Origin: Streptomyces sp. SKN60
GTDB taxonomy: Bacteria > Actinomycetota > Actinomycetes > Streptomycetales > Streptomycetaceae
Direction: 5' to 3'
DNA length: 64,000 nt
Assembly: GCF_026236535.1 (NCBI RefSeq)
Contig: NZ_JAHTMW010000002.1
Coordinates: forward strand, 1 to 64,000
Both the position numbers and the translations under genes were made by a program. The notes beneath the pieces were generated by a model, which did no database searches, had not been told where the DNA came from, and saw only the letters and a program-made list of their open reading frames with translations. Shown in pieces: positions 26,944-34,230 of this stretch (the first letter of the stretch is position 1; each line of letters opens with the position of its first letter).

Positions 26944-27146
26944 ACCCGGTCGGTTCCGACGGCTACGAGCATCACCCGCTCCTGGACACGCGTGTCCGTG
27001 ACATCGCCTCGCGCGGGGAGGGTGTGCTCGTCGCCGTCACACACGAGCTCCACAACCACGGCACGGTCCGCATCGCGCACATCCGGCCCGCGTCCGGAGT
27101 CGAGTGGACGACCGCGGCCGACAACATCCAGGCCGCCCGCCCCTGA
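26940..27146 (+). CDS. Small hypothetical protein, second gene of the graspetide operon
   Basis: A 68-residue protein starting with GTG 26940, overlapping the preceding stop, with GGAGGAG just upstream. It has a beta-rich pattern (EGVLVAVTHELHNHGTVRIA; HIRPASGVEWTTAADNIQ) resembling a small barrel. Four His residues lie in VTHELHNHGTVRIAHIRP. Function unknown. It is 79 nt upstream of the precursor gene. Confidence 0.6.
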   Translation: MNPVGSDGYEHHPLLDTRVRDIASRGEGVLVAVTHELHNHGTVRIAHIRPASGVEWTTAADNIQAARP

Positions 27147-27225
27147 GCCGCGGCCCGCAGATCGCCGTCCGCGCCCCCTGGCGCAGACGGATTCCCGCAC
27201 CACACCCTTCAACACAAGGAGTCTC

Positions 27226-27486
27226 ATGACCACCTCTGTCGCACTCCCCTCCCCCACGCGGCCGTGGGGTGCGGGCCGACTCGCGCCCTACCCGACGGTC
27301 GTCCGCCGACCCCACGCCACGGTCGCCATCGACCCCACGACGCAGCTCGGGGTGTTCCGCGACCGCGTCGGGCAGGTGGTCGAGATGGGCAAGCACGGCA
27401 CCAGCTCCGGCACCGAGACCTCCACGACGACGAACTCGGACTCCCAGAACGACCAGGGTCACGATCAGGACAGCACGCAGGACTGA
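27226..27486 (+). CDS. tgmA: Graspetide precursor peptide (TgmA-like, ATP-grasp-modified RiPP)
   Basis: An 86-residue precursor. The leader carries RPWGAGRLAPYP at 12-23 and IDPTTQ at 35-40, as in TgmA-type leaders recognised by the ATP-grasp ligase. From about K56 the sequence is a probable core: 13 Ser/Thr (T59, S60, S61, T63, T65, S66, T67, T68, T69, S71, S73, S83, T84) and acidic residues E64, D72, D76, D80, D82 and D86. Side-chain ester or amide links between these groups would give the mature graspetide. AAGGAG lies 4 nt before the ATG. Its TGA overlaps the ligase ATG by 1 nt. Confidence 0.85.
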   Translation: MTTSVALPSPTRPWGAGRLAPYPTVVRRPHATVAIDPTTQLGVFRDRVGQVVEMGKHGTSSGTETSTTTNSDSQNDQGHDQDSTQD

Positions 27487-28451
27487 TGACCATGACCGAG
27501 GAGAGGCCGGTTCTGGTGGCCACCGAGGCGGACGACATCACCGCCGACATGGTGATCACCGAACTCAACCGGCGCGATGTGCCGGTGGTCCGGTTCAACC
27601 CCGCCGACATCGGCGAAAACCTCACGGTCTCGGCTCGGTTCGGCACCTGCCCGACCCCGGTGGTCGGGCAGGTGCGCACCCCGTCGAGAACCGCTGATGT
27701 GACCCAGGTCCGGTCGGTGTACTGGCGCCGCCCGGAATGGCCCGCGTTTCCCCACCTGTCCGCTGATGACTCCCGGTTCGCGGCGGCGCAGGTCCGCTAC
27801 GGATTCGGTGGCACCCTCTACGCCCTGAGCGGCCCGCTCTGGGTCAACCACCCCCTGCGCGTTGCCGCAGCCGACTACAAACCCGCGCAGCTCGTTCTCG
27901 CCCAGCAACTCGGCTTCACCATCCCTCCCACCCTTGTCACCAACGACCCGGACGAGGCTCGCGAGTTCGTTCAGGCTCAGAGGCAGGCGATCTTCAAGAC
28001 GCTGCGATGGACCCCCTACACGCGTGATGGCGTGCCGGTGACGGGATGGACCGCCCCCGTCACCCCCGACGAGATCGACGACAGCGTTCGGGTCGCGCCC
28101 CACCTGTTCCAGGCCCGCGTGGACAAGGTCGCCGACGTTCGCGTGCTGCTCGTAGGTCGGCATACGTTCGCCGTACGCATCGACTCCGACCTCCTGGACT
28201 GGCGCAAGGACTACAGCGCCCTGACCTACACCGTGGAGCACCTTCCCGACCGGGTGGCCAAGGGACTGCATGCCTATCTGGACCGACTGGATCTGGTATC
28301 GGGAAGCTTCGACCTCGCGGTCGACCGCGCAGGGGACTACTGGTGGCTGGAACTGAACCCCAACGGACAGTGGGGGTGGCTGGAGACCGAGACCGGCCTC
28401 CCGATGTCCGCTGCCTTCGCCGACCTACTCGCACAAGGAGATCACCGATGA
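27486..28451 (+). CDS. tgmB: ATP-grasp graspetide ligase (TgmB / MvdD-like)
   Basis: A 321-residue RimK-like ATP-grasp enzyme. In this family the enzyme activates core Asp/Glu carboxylates with ATP and joins them to Thr/Ser (ester) or Lys (amide) side chains. Visible features are ADDITADMVITELNRRDVPV at the N-terminus, the lid region with YKPAQLVLAQQLGFTIPPTL, IFKTLRW as the nucleotide-binding Lys strand, FQARVDKVADVRVLLVG and the Mg-binding WLELNPNGQWGWLE near the end. It starts at ATG 27486 within the precursor stop (a second ATG is at 27492). Its TGA overlaps the methyltransferase ATG by 4 nt. Confidence 0.9.
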   Translation: MTMTEERPVLVATEADDITADMVITELNRRDVPVVRFNPADIGENLTVSARFGTCPTPVVGQVRTPSRTADVTQVRSVYWRRPEWPAFPHLSADDSRFAAAQVRYGFGGTLYALSGPLWVNHPLRVAAADYKPAQLVLAQQLGFTIPPTLVTNDPDEAREFVQAQRQAIFKTLRWTPYTRDGVPVTGWTAPVTPDEIDDSVRVAPHLFQARVDKVADVRVLLVGRHTFAVRIDSDLLDWRKDYSALTYTVEHLPDRVAKGLHAYLDRLDLVSGSFDLAVDRAGDYWWLELNPNGQWGWLETETGLPMSAAFADLLAQGDHR

Positions 28452-29612
28452 CCGACCCGTCATCCGAGCGACGCCGCATGGCGACCGTTCTCGTGAATGA
28501 AGGGGCCCTGAAATCCCCCTGGCTGCGTGAGGCCGTCGAGTCCGTCCCCCGCGAGCGGTTCCTCCGCTCGGGAGTCTTCCTGAACGAGGGGCGGACCTGG
28601 CGGCCCGTCACCGCCACCGACACGAATCCGGACGAGTGGCTGAAGATCGCATACAGCGTCGACACCCTCACCACCCAGCTCGACGGCCACCTCACCGCCG
28701 ACCAGGCCGACGAACCCGTCGTGGGCGTGCCCACGTCCTCCTCGACCGACCCGGCCACCGTCGTCGGCATGATCGAGACCCTGGACCTCGTGACGGGCCA
28801 CCGAGTCCTGGAGATCGGCACAGGCACCGGCTACTCCACAGCCCTGATGTGTCACTACCTCGGCGAGGACAACGTCGCCACGGTCGAGGTTCGACGCACA
28901 GGTGGCCGCACGCGCCGATGCCGCTCTCGAAGCCGCCGGCTTCTCGACGTGGACGGTGACGGGCGACGGGCTCCTCGGCCACCCGTACCGGGCACCGTAC
29001 GACCGGGTCATCGCCACCTGCGCAGTCCGCCGCATCCCATACGCGTGGATCAGGCAGACGAGGCCCGGAGGCGTTGTCCTCGGCACGGTCGGCTCGTGGC
29101 CGTGGGGAACCGGCCTCGCGAAACTTGCCGTCGGCGATGACGGCACCGCCGAAGGCTCGATCGTCGGGCGTTCCTCCTTCATGCAGGCGCGGGCCCAGGC
29201 AGTGGCCCCCGTGGCCGGCGATCTCTCCGCCCGGACCGCGTACGCGGACAGTGAGCGGCGCACTCAGGTGTCTCCTCATGTCCTGGAGGAGTGGATGCCC
29301 GCCTTCCTTGCGCAGTTGGCGGCGCCCGGCGCTCAGTTCGTCCGCGCGACGGGCGGGGACGGATCGCCCTTGCGGTACCTGTTCGATCCGGAGAAGGAGT
29401 CGTTCGCCGAGTTCCTCGTCGACGGCGAGAACTGGACCGTCCGCCAAGGCGGTCCGGTGGCCCTGTGGGATGACGTGGAACGTTCCCTCGTCGCCTGGCA
29501 GGATGCGGGGGCGCCGGAGATCGACTCCGTACGGCTCCACGTGACGCCCACGGCCCACCGGTACTGGATCGACCAGGCGCCCTCCCTGCGCTGGGAACAC
29601 CGGATCACCTGA
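28448..29612 (+). pseudogene. tgmC: PIMT-like methyltransferase of the graspetide cluster, interrupted by a frameshift
   Basis: The frame from ATG 28448 encodes a protein-L-isoaspartate methyltransferase-type N-terminus (RRRMATVLVNEGALKSPWL; SAM motif I VLEIGTGTGYSTAL). At 28889-28891 the reading GAG GTT CGA should be GAG GTC GAC: one extra T in TT 28890-28891. Removing it restores EVDAQVAARADAALEAAGF and a continuous product of 387 residues to the TGA at 29612, including the C-terminal extension seen in graspetide methyltransferases. As read, the product stops at 29140 after 230 residues. In related systems this enzyme methylates an Asp, giving an aspartimide. Real inactivation or a sequencing error. 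Confidence 0.85.
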
Positions 29613-29629
29613 CCCACTACGCTCCGGAC

Positions 29630-29923
29630 ATGGACGACGAACCGCTCTCCCAGTGGGCCGAGCGTCGCGACGCGAGGATCGGGCAGCTCCGCGCCGTCCC
29701 CCTCGTGACCGGCGACGGCCCGAGGGCTTCGCATCTGAACCCCGATGCGCCCCGTGCGATCCAGCGGTGGAACGGCCACCTGTGGGAGCCGCACGGCTTC
29801 GCGGCGAACCTCGCGGAAGCACGGCGCATCCTGTTTCCCCACGCCGAGTCTGCCGCCGCTCCTGAGGCGTCACCGAAGCTCGGTCCCGGGACCGGCAGGC
29901 ATCGGAAGCCTCCGGCGCTCTGA
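29630..29923 (+). CDS. DUF6087-like small protein at the end of the graspetide cluster
   Basis: A 97-residue protein beginning MDDEPLSQWAERRDARIGQL and containing GPRASHLNPDAPRAIQRWNG and AANLAEARRILFP, which I recall as the pattern of a Streptomyces small-protein family (DUF6087); that match is from memory. TACGCT lies 6 nt before the ATG with no Shine-Dalgarno, so it has its own likely leaderless promoter in the last codons of tgmC. Function unknown. Confidence 0.65.
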   Translation: MDDEPLSQWAERRDARIGQLRAVPLVTGDGPRASHLNPDAPRAIQRWNGHLWEPHGFAANLAEARRILFPHAESAAAPEASPKLGPGTGRHRKPPAL

Positions 29924-29990
29924 CAACTCTGCCGGGATTACGGCCCATGCCCTGTGAGCGCAGGGGTGAGGCGAGGTCCGCCGCCCCACG

Positions 29991-30033
29991 AAAAAGGGCC
30001 TCTGACCTGTGTTTCCGCTGGCCAGAAGCCCTG
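29991..30033 (-). terminator. Intrinsic terminator of the RNase P RNA gene
   Basis: On the minus strand AGGGCTTCTGGCC pairs with GGTCAGAGGCCCT (13 positions, including two G-U pairs) around a 12-nt loop and is followed by TTTTT. This is a textbook rho-independent terminator, uncommon in such GC-rich DNA, placed directly after the 3' end of the RNA gene. Confidence 0.8.
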
Positions 30034-30037
30034 AGAG

Positions 30038-30447
30038 GCAGACGAGTCGGGCTGTACGCCGGGTTCTGTACCCCGGGACCTCGCGGTCGTCGGGGCGACG
30101 GCCATCCATCTAGGACCGGCGTTGCCGCCGGCCTCGTGCGGTCTACCCGCGAACTCGGGCGGGCAGCCCTCGAACGTTCGCGCAGGGACACCGAGGTGTC
30201 CCCTTTTGACCTTGCTCCGGGTGGGGTTTACCGAGCCGCCTGAGTCACCTCAGGCGCTGGTGGTCTCTTACACCACCGTTTCACCCTTACCGAGGACCGA
30301 GGTCCCCGGCGGTCTGTTTTCTGTGGCACTGTCCCGCGGGTCACCCCGGGTGGCCGTTAGCCACCACCTTGCCCTGTGGAGCCCGGACGTTCCTCGGGAG
30401 GATCCGAGGATCCCCACGCGGCCGCCCGCCCGGCTCGTCTGCCGTGC
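30038..30447 (-). ncRNA. rnpB: RNase P RNA (bacterial type A)
   Basis: The catalytic RNA that cuts the 5' leader from tRNA precursors. On the minus strand it begins GCAGACGAGCCGGG and the 3' end CCCGACTCGTCTGC closes helix P1. Conserved core pieces are visible: GAGGAACGTCCGGGCTCCAC and ACAGAAAACAGACCGCC near the 5' half, and GGTAAGGGTGAAACGGTGG (P11-P12 region) in the middle, ending with CCGGCGTACAGCCCGACTC. The length of about 410 nt matches actinobacteria. The ends are estimated from P1 pairing. No protein gene overlaps it. Confidence 0.95.
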
Positions 30448-30467
30448 CGACCATGCTACCTGGCGAT

Positions 30468-31028
30468 TCAGTGGAGGTCGGCGGTGTCCAGATCGAACCC
30501 GAAGGGTTCGGGGAGAAGGAGCGGCTTGCCGAAGGGGGCGAGGTCCCGTCGCGGGTACTCGCCGGCCTCCGGCCGCCCGAACAGCGTCACCATGCGCTCT
30601 TCCCGGTCCACGAGGAGGTAGAGGGGGATGGCGCCCCTCGCGTAGCACCGGCGCTTGGCCTCCCGGTCGAGGTCCGGGCGGTGCCGACGAGAGGTGACTT
30701 CGAGGACGAGGGACACGCCGTCGCAGGGCATCCAGGGCGGGGCGCCGCGGAACGCCCGGCCGGCCAGGGGGACGACGGTTCCGTCGGGGATCACGTGGTC
30801 CTTCGGGGCGCCGGGGGCCGCGCCCAGGACCAAGCCCTTGTGCCCCGAGACCTGGACCTCGACCCGTGATCGCTTGACGAGCTGACGGACCAGGCGGCTC
30901 ATGCAGTGTTCGTGGTCCCCCTCGGGCGGCGGCGTGACCACGGTCTCCCCCTCGACCAGCTGCGCCCGGAGACCCTCCGGCGTGCGCAGGGCCAGAAACT
31001 CCTCCAGCAGGAACTCCGCGTCGGTCAT
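30468..31028 (-). CDS. Uma2-family (PD-(D/E)XK nuclease fold) protein
   Basis: A 186-residue protein of the DUF820/Uma2 family, which is expanded in Streptomyces. The nuclease-fold motif residues are IPDGTVV (Asp), LVLEVTS (Glu) and the later Lys of DREAKRRCYARGAIPLYLLVD. In vivo roles are unknown. ATG 31028 is used; an in-frame TTG at 31046 would add six residues, and neither has a clear Shine-Dalgarno. It ends 20 nt upstream of rnpB on the same strand. Confidence 0.85.
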   Translation of the reverse strand: MTDAEFLLEEFLALRTPEGLRAQLVEGETVVTPPPEGDHEHCMSRLVRQLVKRSRVEVQVSGHKGLVLGAAPGAPKDHVIPDGTVVPLAGRAFRGAPPWMPCDGVSLVLEVTSRRHRPDLDREAKRRCYARGAIPLYLLVDREERMVTLFGRPEAGEYPRRDLAPFGKPLLLPEPFGFDLDTADLH

Positions 31029-31113
31029 GGCAGCAGGCTCGGGCAACGCGGCCCCGGCCGCAGGGGGACGGGGGGTGGTTTCCCCCGATCGGGGACGGAG
31101 CGCCGGACGTCAC

Positions 31114-31146
31114 TTGACCTTGTCGCAGCGTCAAGGTTTCTACTGG
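31114..31146 (+). promoter_or_regulatory. MerR-type promoter/operator
   Basis: TTGACC (31114-31119) as -35 and TACTGG (31141-31146) as a weak -10 are separated by 21 bp, longer than optimal, as at MerR-controlled promoters. The spacer holds the inverted repeat ACCTTG-(9 nt)-CAAGGT (31117-31137). The MerR-family gene starts 5 nt after the -10, so it is likely autoregulated. Confidence 0.65.
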
Positions 31147-31150
31147 ACGC

Positions 31151-31888
31151 ATGCGAATCGGCGAGATCGCCGCGCTCGTCGGGGTGACCCCGCGGGCCGT
31201 GCGGCACTACCACCGGATGGGGCTGCTGCCCGAGCCCGCGCGGCGGGCGAACGGGTACCGGGAGTACGGGGTGCGGGACGCCGTGCTGTTGGCGCGGATT
31301 CGGCGGTTGACCGAGTTGGGGCTCGGGCTCGACGAGGTCGGGGACGTGATCGCGGATGACGAGGGGCGGGAGCTGGTGGAGGTGCTGGAGGAGCTGGACG
31401 CGGATCTGGGGCGGCAGGAGCGGGTGATCCGGGAGCGGCGGGAGCGGCTCGCGGAGTTGCTCGGGCAGGCGCGGGAGGGGCGGCTGGGGGCCGACGGGCC
31501 CGTGTCGCCGCAGCTCGCCGGGCTGCTCGCGGACCTCGGGGACGGCGGAGTCGCCGGGTCGCCGATGGCGGCGAAGGACCGGGAGATCCTCACGCTGCTC
31601 GACACCGTCGTGCCGGAGGAGGAGCGGGACCGGTTCATGGAGCTGATGCGCGGGGCCGCCGCGCACGCGCCCGCGCTCTACGCCCGGCTCGACGCCCTCG
31701 CGGACGCCAAGCCCGACGACCCCCGGGTCGCCGAGGCCGCCGCCGCGCTCGCCCGGGTCCTGCCGGACGGGCTCGCCGTGGAGGTGCCCGACGGCGGGCT
31801 CGCGGAGACGTTCTTCGGCGACCTGGCGCCCGCCCAGGCCGCCGCCGTACGGCAGGCGCTGCGACTCGTGGCGGAGCGTGGCGCATGA
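31151..31888 (+). CDS. MerR-family transcriptional regulator
   Basis: A 245-residue regulator. The winged HTH lies at 1-70 (MRIGEIAALVGVTPRAVRHYHRMGLLPEP), followed by a coiled-coil dimerisation helix at about 75-110 (ELVEVLEELDADLGRQERVI). The C-terminal domain of about 130 residues is larger than in metal-sensing MerR proteins and lacks Cys, so it probably senses an organic molecule or drug. A long-spacer promoter with an inverted repeat precedes it. It is cotranscribed with the membrane protein gene that overlaps its stop by 4 nt. Confidence 0.88.
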   Translation: MRIGEIAALVGVTPRAVRHYHRMGLLPEPARRANGYREYGVRDAVLLARIRRLTELGLGLDEVGDVIADDEGRELVEVLEELDADLGRQERVIRERRERLAELLGQAREGRLGADGPVSPQLAGLLADLGDGGVAGSPMAAKDREILTLLDTVVPEEERDRFMELMRGAAAHAPALYARLDALADAKPDDPRVAEAAAALARVLPDGLAVEVPDGGLAETFFGDLAPAQAAAVRQALRLVAERGA

Positions 31889-32727
31889 GGGCCCTGCGGA
31901 CGTACCTCGTGTACGCGCTGCTGCCCGCCGAGCTCGTCCTCGCCGTCTGTCTCGTCGCCGGGGTACGGATACCCCCGGCCGTCCTCACTGTCGCCGAGGC
32001 CGCCTTCACCCTGCTGCTGCTCGCGAACGGCCTCGCCTTCCTCCGGCTGCGGCGGCGCGGGCTGACCACCCGCGAGGCCCTGCACGTGCTCGTGCCCGAG
32101 CCGGCGCTGCGGCTGATCGCGCACGAGCTGCGGCTCATGGCGAGCCTCGGCCGGTGGGTCGCCCGGCGCCCGGACCGGGGCGGGCCGGACACCGTGGCCG
32201 CGTTCCCGCACGCCCGGGACCAGGCCGCGCTGATGTACGGCTTCGCGTTCGTCTGCGTCGTCGAGAGCGTCGGCATGTCGTATCTGCTCGCGGCCTGGCC
32301 CGTCGTCCACGCCGTCGTCCTCGTCCTCGACGTCTACACCGTGCTCTTCGTGCTCGGTCTGCACGCCGCCTCCGCGACCCGGCCGCACCTGCTGACCGGC
32401 GACACGCTGCGGGTCCGGCAGGCCGGCCATGTCGACGTACGGATCCCGCTGGAGCGGATCGTCGCCGTCCGGTACGAGTCGCTGTTCACCCACGAGAAGA
32501 AGGACGGCGAGCTGAACCTGGCCGTCGGGTCGCAGACCTCGCTCACCCTGGAGCTCGGCGCCCCGGTCGACGCGCCCCGGCTGCTCGGCTCCCCCCGGCC
32601 CGTACGCGTCGTCCGTCTCCACGCGGACGACGCGCGTGCGATGCACCGGGCCCTCCGCGAGGCCCTCGCCCTCACACAGGCGCGAACAGCACCTTCGCCC
32701 GTCCCGGATCCGCCTGTGTCAGCCTGA
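31885..32727 (+). CDS. Membrane protein of unknown function, coupled to a MerR regulator
   Basis: A 280-residue protein with four or more hydrophobic segments (about 6-26, 32-52, 112-135 and 140-162) and a cytoplasmic C-terminal region with a PH-like or DUF-like beta pattern (VDVRIPLERIVAVRYE; LNLAVGSQTSLTLEL). The start overlaps the regulator stop (ATGA), so the two are coupled. The last 56 nt overlap the 3' end of the convergent ribonuclease gene. Confidence 0.75.
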   Translation: MRALRTYLVYALLPAELVLAVCLVAGVRIPPAVLTVAEAAFTLLLLANGLAFLRLRRRGLTTREALHVLVPEPALRLIAHELRLMASLGRWVARRPDRGGPDTVAAFPHARDQAALMYGFAFVCVVESVGMSYLLAAWPVVHAVVLVLDVYTVLFVLGLHAASATRPHLLTGDTLRVRQAGHVDVRIPLERIVAVRYESLFTHEKKDGELNLAVGSQTSLTLELGAPVDAPRLLGSPRPVRVVRLHADDARAMHRALREALALTQARTAPSPVPDPPVSA

Positions 32728-34117
32728 CCCGCAGCCACTCGCCGAGCGGGAGCCCCGTCTCGCCGCCGCCCTCGATGCGCGCGACCACCGCGGGGCGTTC
32801 CAGATGTACGGTGCCGACGGCCGGCTCCCGCTCCTTCACGTCGATCACGTACGCGTCGAAGAGCTCGCCGATCCGGCCGCTGAGCAGCGCCGCCTCCACG
32901 ATGTCGACGCTCTCCCGCTCGACCGTGTTGGCGCGGCGCGAGCCCGCGGCCATCTCGTCGGGCAGGGCCGGGAGCGCGGCCCGTACCCACTCCGGCGGTT
33001 CCTGTCCGGCCACCGCCGCGACGCACAGCTCGCCCGCGTAGCGGTCGACGAGGCGTCGCAGCGGGGCCGTGCAGTGCGTGTACTCGTCGGCGACCGCCGC
33101 GTGCAGGGCCGGGATCGGTACGTCGCCGTCGGTGAAGACCGTGTAGCCGGCGCCGCGCAGCAGGGTCGTGCACTCCTGCAGGAACGCGGCGTGGCGCGGT
33201 TCGGCGGGGTCGAGGGAGCGGACCACGTCCGCGTACGAGACGTGGTGCGGCCAGTCGACGCCGAGCGCCTGCGCGGAGCGGCGCAGGCGGGCGACGGCGC
33301 CGTCCGGGGCGGTGGGGAGGGTGCGGAGGATGCCGGTGCCGGCCGCGGTCATCAGGTCGGCGGCGGCCATGCCGGTGAGCAGGGAGATCTGCGCGTTCCA
33401 GGCGTCGGCGGGGAGCGGGGCGCGGTAGGCGAGCGAGTAGGTGTGGTCGTGCTCGACGATCTCCTGTTCGGGGACGTTGAGGGAGATGCCGCCGCGTTCG
33501 CCCTCCAGGCGCTCGCGCAGGGTGCCGATCTCGCGGAGCAGCGCGAGGGGTTCCTCGGCGGTGCCGGCGTCGATCCGCCGCTGCACGCCCGCGTAGTCGA
33601 GTTTGGCGCGGCTGCGGACGAGCGCCCGGCGCACGTCGGTGGCGACCCGCCGGCCGTCGGCGTCGAGGTCGATGCGCCAGAGGAGGGCGGGGCGGGGTTC
33701 GTCGGGGAGGAGGCTGGCGGCGCCCTCGGAGAGCACGGCGGGGTGGAGGGGGACCTTGCCGTCGGGGAAGTAGAGGGTGAGGCCGCGGCGGTGCGCCTCG
33801 GCGTCGAGCGCGCCGCCGGGGGTGACGAAGGCGGCGACGTCGGCGATGGCGTAGTGCACGCGGTAGCCGCCGCGGGCCCGGCGGGCGAGGTGCATCGCCT
33901 GGTCGAGGTCCGTGGACGTCGGCGGGTCGATCGTGAACATCGGCAGGTCCGTGGCGTCCGCCCCGGGCAGCCGGGGCGCCTTGGCCGCGGCCTCCGCCTC
34001 GGCGAGCACCTCGGCCGGAAACCCGTCCGGCACCCCCAGCTCGGTCCGAAGTGCGCGCAGCGCGGCCCGCAACGGGGCCTCCGCGGCGCCGGTCACGCGA
34101 ATGTGGCGGCGGGGCAT
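32672..34117 (-). CDS. RNB-domain (RNase II/R family) ribonuclease
   Basis: A 481-residue 3'-5' exoribonuclease. The catalytic Asp cluster is in FTIDPPTSTDLDQAMHL (about 60-77), and RNB motifs include VHYAIADVAAFV, TLYFPDGKVPLHP and YTHCTAPLRRLVDRY. It lacks the N-terminal cold-shock domains of RNase R, so it is the short actinobacterial form. ATG 34117 has TACGCT 6 nt upstream and no Shine-Dalgarno, suggesting a leaderless transcript. Its 3' end overlaps the convergent membrane protein gene by 56 nt. Confidence 0.9.
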   Translation of the reverse strand: MPRRHIRVTGAAEAPLRAALRALRTELGVPDGFPAEVLAEAEAAAKAPRLPGADATDLPMFTIDPPTSTDLDQAMHLARRARGGYRVHYAIADVAAFVTPGGALDAEAHRRGLTLYFPDGKVPLHPAVLSEGAASLLPDEPRPALLWRIDLDADGRRVATDVRRALVRSRAKLDYAGVQRRIDAGTAEEPLALLREIGTLRERLEGERGGISLNVPEQEIVEHDHTYSLAYRAPLPADAWNAQISLLTGMAAADLMTAAGTGILRTLPTAPDGAVARLRRSAQALGVDWPHHVSYADVVRSLDPAEPRHAAFLQECTTLLRGAGYTVFTDGDVPIPALHAAVADEYTHCTAPLRRLVDRYAGELCVAAVAGQEPPEWVRAALPALPDEMAAGSRRANTVERESVDIVEAALLSGRIGELFDAYVIDVKEREPAVGTVHLERPAVVARIEGGGETGLPLGEWLRVRLTQADPGRAKVLFAPV

Positions 34118-34230
34118 GGACCGAGCGTAGGGCGCCGACGGTGCCGCGGCACCCCGGCGGGAGCCGGCCACTCAGCGGGTGCGCCGCCGCTCACCCTCCG
34201 GGCCGGCCCGGCGCCCCGCGGGCGCCCCCC

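Noticed and set aside
30038..30447. Open frames within the region
   Set aside because: The sequence and its end pairing identify RNase P RNA. The frames lack coding bias.
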